Below are positions 37,861 to 50,598 of a stretch of DNA of 64,000 bases, in pieces. Within the stretch, counting starts at the first letter, position 1, and each line of letters starts with the position of its first letter. The notes under the pieces were generated by a model. The model was not told the origin of the DNA, did no database searches, and worked only from the letters and a program-made list of their open reading frames with translations. A program made the translations under genes and the position numbers. The stretch is from Dugong dugon (lineage: Eukaryota > Chordata > Mammalia > Sirenia > Dugongidae): contig CM057474.1 in assembly GCA_030035585.1 (NCBI GenBank), positions 3,218,501-3,282,500 of the forward strand. The letters are read 5' to 3'.

Positions 37861-39010
37861 AATATTGAAATGCCTTACTATGTTTGTGAACTTTTCTACT
37901 TTAATAGCTACCTGCTTTCCAACACTTAGAAAGTTTCAGGTGGACAGATAGAAACATTTTATATTTTTCCGTCCTCACTCCACCCCCAATCCTTCCACCC
38001 AATAGATTCCTTGTCATTTTTCAGGAGACATCCATACCATGCTGACCTCTCTGGCTTGCCTCCTCTGTCACCGCTGCAATGTAATAGTTCCTTTAAATCT
38101 CTAATACTGGCTTGAGAGCTCAACTGAGGAAAAAGCCTCATTTTATAAAAATTTCCAGCCCACAGTCTTTGATTTCTAGAAAAGGCTTTGCAAGTGTTTG
38201 CTGAATAAATGAAAGCACACATGAGCCCCACTTCACTGATTCTGACCACAGTATCATACATAAAGATGCCTCATCCTCCCTGAGCTTGAAAACAGATGGA
38301 TAGGTTTCACAAAGGCTAGCCAAGGTAATAATTTTTTTTTCTGGGAACTTGACAGACAATGAAGAACAATCAAACGCCACTATAACATGCTGTCACATCT
38401 AATGCTTCCTTCTTTCCTCTTGAAATAGGTCTGGAATGGTAAACTCTATATAGGATCTCTGTCTGCTTCTTTGCTTCTCTTGTAGGTCACATGAATAACC
38501 AAAGGATGGTTAAACACCTGAGCTGATTCCACAGGAAAGATGAGGGACTTTCTTTATTTAGAAATGAGGAAAGACAGGTGAGTGATTCCATGAATAAGCA
38601 ATATGATTAGACTGATGTCTGGCTGTAACAAGAAGGATAGACTAGATCAGTCCTGAGACCCTTTCCAATTCCACGTTCTGTATTTATCTTGTGTAGAATT
38701 ATGTCGATTTTCAAGTTCTGAAATGTTGATGTGAGTACAAAACCACTGCGGGGGGGGGGGGGGGGGAGGGGGGTGGCGCAGGGAACGATCAGAAAAGCCC
38801 AGATGGAAACTTTTCAGTCTCCATGTATTGTGAACTGTGTTTACAGCTCTTTGAATCCTGCATTCCTGTGGGCTCCATCAGAGATCCTCTGTGCCTTCCC
38901 GCTGATTTAAATCCTCTGCTGATTCAGCTGGCAGCTGTGTGAGATCCCTTTCAGTCAGACCATTCTATAGTCAGCAAATGTCTACACTGAAGTGCTTCTG
39001 TCTCCTTTAG
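37861..39010. other. Intergenic, mostly unique
   Basis: No gene seen. A long G run lies at 38750-38776. Confidence 0.4.
38750..38776 (+). repeat. Poly(G) tract
   Basis: 17 consecutive G, then A, 6 G, T and GG. Capable of forming G-quadruplex DNA and hard to sequence accurately. Confidence 0.9.
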
Positions 39011-39011
39011 G

Positions 39012-39245
39012 TCAAAACAAAACCCAAAAACCTAACCCATTGCCCACGAGTTGATTTGATTCAATTCTGAATCACGGCAACCCAACGTGTTACAGAGTAG
39101 AACTGCTTCATAGGGTTTTCTTGGCTGTAATCTTTATGGAAGCAGATCTCCAGGCCTTTCTTCAGTGGTGCCACTGTGTGGGTTCAGATGGCCAATCTTT
39201 TGGTTAGTAGCTGAACACTCAGCTGTTTGTGCCACCAGAGACCTA
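39012..39245 (-). mobile_element. AfroSINE, long variant
   Basis: Reverse copy: attgcccacgagttgatttg, gctgtaatctttatggaagc, gtttgtgccaccagagacc. Confidence 0.9.
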
Positions 39246-40914
39246 CCTAGCCATTAGTAGGTAGTGGGTGAGAAGTGGAGCGAACGAAGGTATTTGAAGT
39301 AACTCCCAGGTGAACAGAAAAGAATAGAAATCTACCCTGATGAAAGAGGCTCTCTTCTCTGGAGAAGAAGGGAAGTCATTAGAAAGAGCTGGTGGAAACG
39401 TAATTCAGTAATATGTAGTCACCTTATGTAAGACTCTATCCCTATGATGACAAAGACATACAATCTATTAGATTTTCTTAAAGACATTCATCTTTCTCCT
39501 GGTTAGAAGGTACACATAATTATGAGTGAGTGAAGGTTGGAAAACAAGTTATATGTGTTCCAAGTGCCCTCTCTGCAAGGAACCCTCACAAGGCACATCA
39601 GCAGAAAGCCCCACAACCAACTGGGTGTCAAGCAGTCAAGTTGCAGCCCATTTTAAATCCTCTAGGGAAATTTTGGCACCCTTTTCTACCTAATCCATAT
39701 GTTCCAAACAAATCAATCAGATATGATAGGACCACCATATTTTCCAGAGATACCTTCCAGTCAAAAGTCACATCTGCTTTATTTCTGCATTTGGCCAATT
39801 TTCTCCCAAGGCTATTTATTATCCTTCCGCAATCAAAAGCTTTCAGCTTCACTTTTTGAGATTTCCTCATAAGGAAAGGACAGGTGACTTTTTCTGAGAA
39901 ATACTTCTCTGCCCAAGGCATTGTCAGGCCTTGCCACTCATCTTCATTGTTCTGACTGCTCGTCTTCCATCAGGTATGGAGCTGCACACGGCATGCATGA
40001 AGAGGTGAAATCCTTGCCAGCGGGCTGTACCCTCTGTGCCTGAAGTTCTATTCCAAACTGTGTACAAGTCTTTGGCAGATCATCCATTCATGACAAAAGA
40101 GTTCGGACATCTTTGAAAAGCTTTCCTTTTAAGAGGTTCAGGGTGAAAAGTGACTTGGCAATTTAGAAAGTAAACCAAGTAAGTTTGGGAATGCAAACTT
40201 TCTTGGTATAATTTTCAAAATGCATTCCTCAATGTTTGAAGAAAGGATCAGCACACAAAAGGGTTGGTAAAGATTCCAAACCATATCTTAAGCATCTTGT
40301 TCTACAAGTAAGCGGCTACACTGAAAGCATGGAAGGGCTGATGCCACAACAGAGTGTTCAGTGTGATGGGATTTCCAGATATAGACAAACACGGCTCCTT
40401 GGGGATTCGAATTGGAAGACAGCCTATGCTCAAGATGGAGGAAACAATCCGTCTTTAAACCCAGTAGAACTAGGAATGGGTAATTCTTCTGATTATAAAG
40501 TAAACACACCCCCAGAGAAATGTGGGAGAGACAGCTTGTCTACAAAATGAAAATGAGCTCTGTTTTAGGAGCACTAATTAAAAACTGGCAACATCCAGGA
40601 TTTCCTAAATAGACTTAAAATTAATTATGTTCTAGTATTTTTGCCTTTTCAGTAATTTGTTCTATGCATTTCTGAAATACCTTATTCCAAGGACTTCTGC
40701 TTAATGATATTCTCCCTTGGCCATCCAAATTTAATATCTGTATTGGTTTATCTTTAAATTGCTATTATTTCACTAATGAATAATGATCGAAGCTACAATG
40801 AACACGAGGAGGTAACAATTCCAATTCGAGAGACTTCAGAGAACCCTGCTACAAACAAATATATTGGTTCTTATTATTAACCCTACTATTTATGCTAAAG
40901 ATGCAAAAGTATTT
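39246..40914. other. Intergenic, no feature recognised
   Basis: Longest gap without a nameable repeat. Open frames of 109 codons (39530-39859, +) and 104 codons (40236-40550, +) occur but have no domain, signal peptide or plausible splice or homology support, and are of chance length. Confidence 0.4.
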
Positions 40915-41335
40915 TCTGTCCCAGAGTTTTGTCCTCTGTAACTAGAATGCTTTTCTTCCTTCTCTTCCCATAACTGATGTTCTCTTCTTCTGTCCTCTGC
41001 TTAAATGTCTCCCTTTTAAAGAGGGTTCTTTAACACCTTAATCTGAAGTAGATTTCCCCTCTTATTCTCTATCAGGATATACTGTTTGTTTATTTTATAG
41101 CATTTATTATTGCTATGAGTCAGAATGGACTCAATGGCAACGGCTTTTGCTTTTGATTATTATTTAATGTTTTGTTTACTTGTTTATTGTCCCCCCACAA
41201 AGTAGCATGCAAAGTCCTTGAGGGTAGGAGTCTTGCCTGCCTTTATTATCCTTGTATATTCAGCTTCTAGCCTAGAATACAGTAGGTTCAACATAAATGC
41301 ATGTTCAATGAATGGATGGATGTTTGACTTTTGTT
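40915..41335 (+). repeat. L2 3' half
   Basis: Forward L2 order: actagaatgcttttcttcct, aaatgtctcccttttaaaga, cttgagggtaggagtcttgc, aatgaatggatgga. Split by an AfroSINE tail at 41112. Confidence 0.75.
41112..41155 (+). mobile_element. AfroSINE tail in L2
   Basis: tgctatgagtcagaatggac and caatggcaacggctttt only, with ttattatt-like sequence on both sides. Confidence 0.8.
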
Positions 41336-41611
41336 TATTTGTGTAGTCCTAATATGAAGGCTTTAAAGATTTTCTGGTTCCACTCGCTTTATCATTCTTT
41401 AAGCCAAAGTCAAATTTTTCATCAAAATTTCTTTTACCTACCACATACATCTGACCACACAACATGGCCACTTTAGCCTGAGAGAAAACCGCCTAATTTT
41501 TAAAAATAAATTCTCCCCAAGTCTGAAATCTGATTAAAATAGAAATAGCTGGCTTTTTCTAAGGGATAAGCTTGTTAGTCAAGAAGAAAACATTCAATCT
41601 TCTACCACTAG

Positions 41612-41662
41612 CTATAAGAGTCGGGGGCCAACTTGACAGCAGCCAGTAACAGCAATATATAT
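41612..41662 (+). mobile_element. AfroSINE/RTE tail fragment
   Basis: ataagagtcgggggccaact followed by gacagcagcc. Heavily decayed. Confidence 0.5.
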
Positions 41663-42114
41663 AATCAATGACAAAAAGATCAATTATTTTTAAAAATAAC
41701 ACTAACTCCGTGATTTAGCTGGTGCTAAAGAGTGTTTCATTGATTTTAAACTCTGATTTAAGATTAATCAATTCGAAGATATTTCTTGAGCCTTCTCCTT
41801 GTGGTTAATGTCATTGCACCCACTTTGCAATTGTGGAGGTTCTGACACAGACGGGTTAGACAATTCCTCAGATACAAAAATAAAATAAATTAATTAAAAA
41901 AAATTACACAGAACCCTAGGAATAGATTTCTTCTATGTCATTCCTAATACACATACGTCCATAAGCCTGGGGTAGTTTACAAAATCCACATGATTCATAT
42001 AGCGATATCACCTAGCATCCTGTCTCTTACCTAGGCAGACGCTGTTCGTTCTGCTTCAGTATCTGTTCTTTCCATTTCTCTGATTGTTTCCTGGGCACAT
42101 GGCCAGCAAGAGTA

Positions 42115-42390
42115 AAAATGACATTTGCTGGCTTCTCTGTATGCTGTGTGTGGTCATGTGACTGAGTTTGGCCTATGGGATGTGAGTGAAGGTAGCCTAT
42201 CCAAAGGGAGCATACCCTTAAAGGAAGGTTCTGTAGGATGCATATTCTAGTTTGAAGGACCCAGGAGATGAAGGATCCTGGGGCCCCTGTTGACTTCATG
42301 GACTTAAGTTGCTATACAGCTTAACCTTTAACATGAGAGAGAAATTGACTCCCATCTTGTTTAAGCCACTGTTATTACAGTTGTCAAATA
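42115..42390 (+). repeat. Old interspersed repeat, possibly LTR-like
   Basis: gactgagtttggcctatggg and cttgtttaagccactgttat resemble the copy at 6.5 kb. Family uncertain; old and broken. Confidence 0.3.
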
Positions 42391-42998
42391 TACATTCCAA
42401 GTAATATGCCTACATAAAATTTTCACACACATGTATTTTCCAAAGTTCTAAATAAAAGAGCTTATTTGATATAAAGTTCAATTTTTTTTTTTCTCAACTC
42501 TTCTATTCTTCTTGGGATTAGGTGGGTATTTACAAGGCAATAGAACAACTAAATACACCTTGAAACTAGAGCTGTCTTCACTGCAGTCATGGAGTGGCTT
42601 CGTAAGTGCTGGAAAGTAGTCTAAGATAACATTCTAACCTGGATAGAGCTTTATTATGAGGAATTGTTTTAATGTTGAAAACATCTATTCAGTAAGGAAA
42701 AATTCTTTTCTCCCACAGAAGGCTGGGAAGACTAGATTGAGGCAAATATCTGAAACATGAATTCCATGTTTCAGAATACACCAGGATACAGAGAATTTCA
42801 CTACACAGAAGTAAACCTTTGTAGAAAGCCCTGGAGGTGCAGGGAAAATGTCACATATTAACATCTTTAAATTAATCAACCACTTTCACAATATTTTTTA
42901 TTCACAATTGAGAAGTAAGATTGCTGTGGATATTATCATATTCTTCAGAAATAGATAATTTCTGAGCCCCGAGCTAACTTGCTTTGAGTGCTTACTGT
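42391..42998. other. Intergenic, no feature recognised
   Basis: AT-rich with T runs. Confidence 0.35.
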
Positions 42999-42999
42999 A

Positions 43000-43130
43000 A
43001 ACTAACTGATTTCCATGTAGTTATGTGTTTATTCATGAGGAAGCTGAGGCACAGAGAGATTAGACAATTGTCCAAGGTCCTATAGCTGTGAGACGGCAGG
43101 GCCAGGTTATCAAAGATGACTCTAGAACTT
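43000..43130 (-). repeat. MIR SINE
   Basis: ttcatgaggaagctgaggca, cagagagattagacaattgt and ccaaggtcctatagctgtga. Confidence 0.8.
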
Positions 43131-44059
43131 CTAGGCTGGAAGACTGAGCTTCTGCAAGACGTAATGGTAAGTCAGGAACTTGTTAGCTTTCATAAGCAGA
43201 CCCCCAAATAGGGTCGCAGTTAGTGACCACTTGGGCATCAAGCACTTTTCTTTCACAGACCCCGTCACTCCATTCTCAAGACTCAGACCCAGTCCTTGGC
43301 TCTGCAAGTGAGTATCTACATTACTCTGCCTGCAGACTCGTGTGCCATATGTTGAAGAGGAAATTTTTTTTTCTTTTTTTTTTACCTACAGCCTAATAAC
43401 TGTAACTATCATCACTTGGACATTTAACCACAGGGTGTGACATGTATTTTCTCTCACTTCCGGCTCATGTCTATTTGTCTCCAGGGCAAAGAAAAAGAAC
43501 TACAGAACTGGAGCAAAGTCCTAGCTCCCCATTGCCCAATCAAGCTACTGTGCTTTCCAGGTTGAACATCAATCAGTGTGCTTAAAATACCTTACGCCAT
43601 CAGCAAACAATGATGCCTCTGTCCACCACCCTGCCTCAGCAATCCCCTCAGAACTGCCGGGAAATGGAGGTAAGTGGAAAATTGGCTGCCAACAAATGTC
43701 ACTGCTGTCAAGACTAGTCAATACACTGGACAAGAACCAGCTGAGGGAGCTGTGCCTTTTTCCCACGCTGACTTCAGGCTTCACTAGAATTGACTACTTT
43801 TGTCCCAGAAAAGCCAAGGCACAAAAGGAATATCTAGGGAGGTGTGAACTGACTGCAAATTGAGTTAATTCACTTTCTACTAGAGTTATGATTAGATATC
43901 TTCATTAATATGCACTGGAATTTACACTGCTTTTACAGGTCCAGGAATATTTCTTTATGTGTTAAATTATTTTATTTATGTATAATGACTATCTTTCTAT
44001 AGCCTAGGGTTGTCACCCAAAAATTTCCTTGGAGCATAGTAAGAAAAATACCGTCATGT
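43131..44059. other. Intergenic, no feature recognised
   Basis: A 95-codon frame (43576-43863) has no supporting feature. Confidence 0.35.
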
Positions 44060-44479
44060 AATTTTATGATCCCCTAGGTGTCTCTCAGTTTGTCATACTG
44101 TCAGAGTTTGAGTGTTGCTGTGATGCTGGAAGCTATGACACTGGTATTCATATACCAGCAGGGGTCACCCTTGGAGGACAGGTTTCAGCTGAGCACCCAG
44201 GCTAAACCAGACTAGAAAGAAGGATCTGGTGGTCTACTTCTGAAAAAACTTAGCCAGTGAAAACTTTATGAATAGCTGTGGAACAGTTTCTGATACAGTG
44301 CCAAAAGATGAGTCTCTTAGGTTGGAAGGCACTCAAAAGATGACTGGGGAAGAGCTGGCTCCTCAAAGTGGAGTCAACCTTAATAACGTGGAAGGAATCA
44401 AGCTTTTGGGACTTTCATTTGCTGATGTGGCACAACTCAAAATGGGAAGAAACAGTGGCAAATATCCATTAATAACTGG

Positions 44480-45170
44480 AACGTGGAATGTATGAAGTAT
44501 GAGTCTGGTAAAACAGGAAATAGTCAAAAATGAAATAGAACATATAAACATTGATATCCAAGGCATTAGTGAGCTGAAATGGACTGGTATTGTCCATTTC
44601 AAATCGGACAATCATATGGTCTACTATGCTGGGAATGACAATTGAAGAGGAATGGTGTTGCATTCATTGTCAAAAAGAACATTTCAAGATCTATCCTGAG
44701 GTACAACGCTGTCAGTGATAAGATAATATCCATACACCTACAAGGAAGACCAGTTAATACGACTATTATTCAAATTTATGCACCAACCAATAAGGCCAAA
44801 GATGAAGAAACTGAAGATTTTTACCAACTTCTGCAGTCTGAAATTGATCGAACATGCAATCAGGATGCATTGAGAATTACTGGTGATTGGAACGCAAAAG
44901 CTGGAAACGAAGAAGGATTGGTTACTGGAAAATATGGCCTTGGTTATAGATATGATGCCAGAGATCAAATGATAGAATTTTGCAAGACCAATGACTTCTT
45001 CATTGCAAATACCTTTTTTCACCAATATAAACAGCTACTATACACGTGTACCTCGCCAGATGCAATATACAGGAATCAAGTCGACTACATCTGTGGAAAG
45101 AGACGATGGAAAAGCTCAATATCGTCAGTCAGAACAAGGCCAGGGGTCAACTGTGGAACAAACCATTAAT
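44480..45170 (+). pseudogene. RTE endonuclease (APE) domain remnant
   Basis: A 175-codon open frame (44642-45169) holds most of the domain, with GDWNAKAG and the QVDYICGKRRW end typical of BovB/RTE. The N-terminal part lies in another frame. Confidence 0.82.
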
Positions 45171-45689
45171 GGCTCATATGCAAGTTCAAGTTGAAGCTGA
45201 AGAAAATTAGAATAAGTTCATAAGAGCCAGAGTACGACCTTGAGTATATGCCACCTGAATTTAGAGACCATCTCGAGAATAGATTTGATGCATTGAACAC
45301 TAATGACCGAAGACCAGACAAGTTGTGGAATGACACCAAGGACATCATATATGAAGAAAGCAAGAGGTCATTAAAAAGACAGGAAATAAAGAAAAACCCA
45401 AAATGGATGTCAGAAGAGACTCTGAAACTTGCTCTTGAACATAGAGTAGCTAAAGTGAATGGAAGAAATGACGAAGTAAAAGCTGAACAGACGATTTCAA
45501 AGGGTGGCTTGAGAAGACAAAGTAATATATTACAATGACAGGTGCAAAGACCTGGAGTTAGAAAACCAAAAAGGAAGAACCTGCTCAACATTTCTTAAGC
45601 TGAAAGAACTGAAGAAAAAATTCAAGCCTCGCGTTGCAATATTGAAGGATTCTATGGGCAAAATACTGAACAATGCAGTATTCAGTATT

Positions 45690-46720
45690 TTGATACTGAT
45701 GTCATCGAAATAAGACAGTAGGAATACACAGTCACTGTACCAAAAAGAATTGGCTGATGTTCAGTCATTTCAGGAGGTAGCATATGATCAGGAACTCAGG
45801 ACACTGAAGGAAGAAGTCCAAGCTGCACTGAAGGCATTGGTGAAAAACAAGGCTCCAGGAATTGATGGAATACCAGCTGAGATGTTTTGATAAACGGATG
45901 CAGTGCTGGATGTGCTCACTGGTCTGTGCAAGGAGATCTGGAGGACAACTACCTGGCCAACCGACCCATACACATGCCTATTCCAAAGAAGGGTGATCCA
46001 ACCAAATGTGGAAATTATCGAACAATATCATTAATATCATAGGCAAGTAAAATTTTGCTGAAGATCATTCAAAAGCAGTTGCATAAGTACATTGACAGGG
46101 AATTGCCAGAAATTCAAGCTGGATTCAGAAGAGGACATGGAATGAGTGACATCTTTGCTGATGTCAGATGGATACTGGCTGAAAGCAAAGAATACCAGAA
46201 ACATGTTTATCTGTGTTTTTATTGACTATGCAAAGGCACTCGACTGTGTGGATCATAACAAATTATGAATAACTTTGTGAAGAGTGGGAATTCCAGAACA
46301 TTTAATTGTGCTCATGAGGAACCTGTATATAGGTCAAAAGGCAGTCATTCAAACAGAACAAGGGGATACTGCGTGGTTTAAAGTCAGGAAAGACATGTAT
46401 CAGGGTTGTATCATTTCACCACATTTATTTAGTCTGTATGCTGAGCAAATAATCTGAGAAGCTGGACTATATGAAGAAGAACGGGGCATCAGGATTGGAG
46501 GAAGTCTCATTAACAATCTGCATTATGCAGATGACACAACCTTGCTTGCTGAAAGTGAAGAGGACATGAAGAACTTACTGATGAAGATCAAAGACTACAG
46601 TAGGGACTACACCTCAACATAAAGGAAACAAAAATCCTCACAATTGGACCAATAAAAAATATCATGATAAAAGGAGAAAAGTTTGAAGTCATCAAGGATT
46701 TCATTTTACTTGGATCCACA
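45690..46720 (+). pseudogene. RTE reverse transcriptase remnant
   Basis: Frames encode fingers and palm motifs (KALVKNKAPGIDGIPAEM; ELPEIQAGFRRGHGMSD; DYAKALDCVDHNKL; YADDTTLLAESEED). Multiple stops and frame changes. Confidence 0.8.
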
Positions 46721-47409
46721 TCAACACTCATGGAAGCAACAGTCGAGAAATCAAATGACGCAATGCATTGGACAAACCTGCTGCAAAAGACCTCTTTAAA
46801 GTGTTAAAAAGTCAAGTAAAGTAAAAGTAAAGATGTCACTTTAAGAATTAAGGTGCACCTGACCCAAGCCATGGTGTTTTCAATCACCTCATAGGCATGC
46901 AAAAGCTGGGCAATGAATAAGGAAGACCAAAGAAGAACTGATGCCTTTGAATTGTGGTGCTGGCGAAGAATATTGACTATACTATGGACTGCCAAACAAC
47001 CAACAAATTTCCTTTGGAAGAAGTACAGCCAGAATGCTCCTTAGAAGCAGGTTGAGAAGACTTTGTCTCACATACTTTGGATGTGTTATCAGGAGGGACC
47101 AGTCCCTGGAGAAGGACATCATGCTTGGCAAAGGGGAGGGTCGGTGAAAAAGAGGAAGCTCCTCAACGAGATGGATTGACACGGTGGTTGCCACAATGGG
47201 CTCAAGCATAACAAGGATCATGAGGATGGCACAGGACCAGGCAGTGCTTTGTTCTGTTGTACATAGGATCAATATGAGTCAGAACAGACTCAACAGCATC
47301 TAATAACAACAACAATTTTATGATTGTGAGGGAACTAAAGATTATGTAGTGTGTGATAGCTGTTGGTGCCTTACATAAAATATTTACAGGTTGCCCCTTT
47401 CGGGGCACA

Positions 47410-47735
47410 CAGTAAGTTCCTTTGATGGGGGCATGTGACTTGTTCTTGCAATGAGTTCTGAGCAGAATACGTTTCTATGTGATGCTCCCAAGCTCTGTAT
47501 TTAATTGCTGGTGCAAGACCCTCCAGAGTCTCCTTCCTCTTTGGTGTGATGACCAATGATGTTTGGCATAGTGGTTAAATTTTGTTGAGCTTGGATTCTT
47601 GAGGGGCTGCAATTAACAAAGACCCCACCAACTCTTAGAGGAATGTATCCTGAACAAGAAACACCCCTTGTTTTAAGCCATTAACTTTTTCGGAGTTTGG
47701 TTGCTCTCACAGAATAATTCATACTAACCTGGTAG
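47410..47735 (+). repeat. Old interspersed repeat, possibly LTR-like
   Basis: gcatgtgacttgttcttgca, ccttgttttaagccattaac. Weak resemblance to the 6.5 and 42.1 kb copies. Family uncertain. Confidence 0.3.
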
Positions 47736-47837
47736 ATGCAGAAATTTGTACATGTAATTAGGGTGCTGTGCCAAACCAAATATATGGTATTGATTTAGGA
47801 ATCAAGCAGTGGCTGATGAGTAAACTGTTAGTTGGAG

Positions 47838-47997
47838 GCCTTGTTGTTGTTGTTAGGTGCTGTCAAGTAGATTCAGACTCACAGCAACCCTGCGTACAAC
47901 AGAATGAAACACTGCCTGGTCCTGCACCATCCTCACAGTCATTGCTATGTTTGAATCTATTGTCGCAGCCACTGTGTCAATCCATCTTGTTGAGGGC
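47838..47997 (-). mobile_element. RTE 3' tail, 5'-truncated
   Basis: Reverse RTE end: ttgttgttgttaggtgctgt, caggaccat-type block as gcctggtcctgcaccatcct, and cagccactgtgtcaatccat. Confidence 0.88.
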
Positions 47998-48324
47998 CTA
48001 GAGGATGCAAACTGTGTTTTTCAGTGACAAAACATTTAGTAAATCCCTACCTGAAATAAATTGGAAGCATATATGTGCTTAATGAACTAGAGATCTTGGG
48101 AAGTGGTTTGAAAACTGAATACTAGTAGCATATGGTGGTTTACACTGGGCAGCATTTGATAAGGTACTGAGTCTGCGTCCCTAAATGACTATCCAGAACT
48201 AAAACTTCCTGCCAATCCTTGATTAACATGTGAAAATATTTGTTCTTTTATACAACCAAAATTTTAGAGATGTTTGTTACCACAGCAAAACCAAGCCTAC
48301 ACGGGCCAAAATGTAATTCAATTC
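47998..48324. other. Intergenic, no feature recognised
   Basis: Nothing nameable. Confidence 0.35.
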
Positions 48325-48420
48325 ATCTCATTTTATAGATGAAAAGTAGAAAGAGATTTGGTGAATTTCCTACTGTTTCAAAGCTATTAGAGGCAGAGTG
48401 GACCTAAACCAGTGTGTCTG
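48325..48420 (-). repeat. MIR SINE fragment
   Basis: ctcattttatagatgaaaag and agaggcagagtggacctaaa. Confidence 0.6.
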
Positions 48421-50149
48421 TGTCAGTGTGGACCAGTGTGTGTCCTCTTGGTACCAAACAGGACACTCTGAATAGGGAGAGCTTTCTCTTTTGACCCCTG
48501 TCAGGGTTTGTGCACAAATGGTGTAAGCGCCCTTTGGACCATGAAGATTGTCCTCTGAGGAGATGCAGGACTTGCTCAAGAAGACAAGAACACATGTTTA
48601 TAGTCTAATATTCCAGTTCAAAGAGAAGAAAAATGAAAGGGAAACCCCTGTGATACACACAGGAAATAGACCCTCATTAATTCTTCAGAAGTGAACATCT
48701 GAATATGGCAAAGAAAAAATCTGAACTGTTTCTGCGACTTCCAAAGTCACCACTGAAGGGTGGAAGCTTTATGTACAAGAAACAAGTAAACATTCAAAAA
48801 TTAAAAATAAACCTTGTACTCAGCAAGCAGCATCTAAGACTCCACGGGTGTTTCAAGGAAACTCGTGCCCTTCCATGCTTTCATGTCTTCTCTCCTGTTG
48901 AGTAAAACCACAACAAAAGTATGAGGTCAAAATGAGAAGGAATGTTTGATACAGCTCAGCCTGCCTTCACTAGTAGACTGGAATGATGGCTGCCTTTCCC
49001 CGCGATCAAAGGAACGTTTTGAGGGGATGTCTGCTGGTTTCTCACACAAAGTGTATGTTTCCCATGGGAATGTTCACAATGTCATCACTGAACATGGTCC
49101 TATCATTTCATCTGTAGAGAAATCCTTCATCTGCTTAGCAGCAGAATTACAAATTATTGAATCCAAACATACGGATCCTCACCAAAACTAGGAAAAGTGA
49201 GCTCTCAAAATTTTTTCAGATGCTTATTTCCCTCTCAAAAATGAAAGAGTTACAGTGAATGAATGGGACTGAAAACACATGTTAAACTGAAGCAAAATAG
49301 TAATAATAGAGGCCCCAGTGATAACATGATTATGACATCAGCTTGCTGACTCTCTCCTCAGTCCCCTTCCAATCACAAAGAACTGTGAACCAATAAATGC
49401 AGCGATGAAGTTCTCATTCTAAAGTTCTATTTTTTATGTAATTTTTCATAAAACATGACAGATTATTTTATACTCACACTATGATTGTACTGCAGTAATT
49501 TAGTAAGAACGTTTAACAATACTAATGTAATTCACGGCCAAGGAGAAAAAGCCAGCTTCCCTCTGTATCAGTTAAGCCTTACCTTCTTGGCTCTTTAACT
49601 TCGGAATGTCTCCTTCCACTACTCCTCCTACCTTCACTGAGCAGCATTTTTGCCTTGAATTCCATCTTTACTTTCCTACAGAAATTCGGGCATAATGTCT
49701 GTTTTCCCTAAAGCTTGTATGTATTAGTTTTTGAGATATGTTCTCGTCTCTGAATGTAAATATGCCAGGATAGATACACCAGTTTGCAAACAAAAAAATT
49801 TTTTAAATTAAAAAAAAAATTGAATAGTATGTTTTGTATTTGCAGGCAGGAAAACTTTCCTTTTGTTAGTGTTGACATTTCCTTGCCTGAAGTCCTGGAC
49901 AGATTCAACACTGACAGAATCCTGAACTAACTCCAAATAACTAAATTGTAGAAATAGACAGAAGGGTGCTTCAGAAAGTCTTCCTTTTCCTCATGATCCC
50001 CCTTCTCGTTCTGTTTTCCCCAGTGAAATAATGACCTATGACTGACAGCTTTTCACCTCTTACCACCTGTCACTGTGTTGGTAGGTAAAGAGAAGCCACT
50101 GAGAAAGTTCTCTTAAGCTTATTCTTGCCTGATACAAGAATTCACCAAC
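48421..50149. other. Intergenic, no feature recognised
   Basis: No repeat or gene that I can name; short frames only. Confidence 0.35.
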
Positions 50150-50154
50150 ATAAG

Positions 50155-50517
50155 TGTGGGGATATATGCCATTCAAACATTGCTGCACTATTGACAACCG
50201 CAGCCCCCACAGGCCTCTATGCTGTATGCGATATGTTGAAGACTTCTCAGCGATAAGAAAGAGATTAAGCACGACTTGTTTTTCCAAACCCTGTTACCGA
50301 TTTGCTTGTTTATCTGAATTCCTTCTCCCTTGCCCAAAACTTATTGTTACTCACCCTAAACCCATTGTTCTGTTAATTACTTTACTGCTTGCTGTATTGA
50401 CTATAAAATAAACTCCTGGGACTGAAGCCGGGGTTCGACTCCTCAGAGTGACCCTCCTGGCCCCACTTCTCTGTAAGCGTTGTGGCATGGTGACTGTCTC
50501 CGCTGCTCGTTGCAACA
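50155..50517 (+). mobile_element. Solo LTR, ERV-like
   Basis: A 363-bp LTR fossil from TGTGGGGATA to TTGCAACA with a perfect 5-bp flanking repeat ataag (50150-50154, 50518-50522). TATA-like sequence and AATAAA (50407) lie in the expected late position. No internal region. Looks whole as a solo LTR; family not certain. Confidence 0.75.
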
Positions 50518-50598
50518 ATAAGAATGATTGGGCTGATTTTATTTCATTACTATACAGGAATGTTGGGGTGTTGCTGTTGTTGTTATCATTATTTAAAC

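Larger units (their letters stand above)
44071..47313 (+). mobile_element. Full-length RTE LINE (BovB-like, RTE1_LA type)
   Basis: 3243 bp between perfect 11-bp TSDs aattttatgat (44060-44070, 47314-47324). The 5'UTR (about 44085-44480) has gtttgagtgttgctgtgatg. The endonuclease domain follows (LITGTWNV, ISELKWTGIVHF, GVAFIVKKNISRS, IIQIYAPTNKAKDEETEDFY, ITGDWNAKAGNEEGLVTGKY), then the linker and RT (about 45780-46700: GIPAEM, GHGMSDIFADVRW, HYADDTTLLAESEED) and a tail ending in CAA repeats. The catalytic YADD is present. Frames are broken by several indels and stops, so it cannot be active. Confidence 0.93.

Noticed and set aside
39530-39859. 109-codon open frame as a possible small gene
   Set aside because: A 64 kb sequence with about 40% GC should give around a dozen frames over 100 codons by chance. 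No domain, signal peptide, repeat or splice signal supports it.
40236-40550. 104-codon open frame in unique DNA
   Set aside because: Same reasoning; codon content is unremarkable and I recognise no family.
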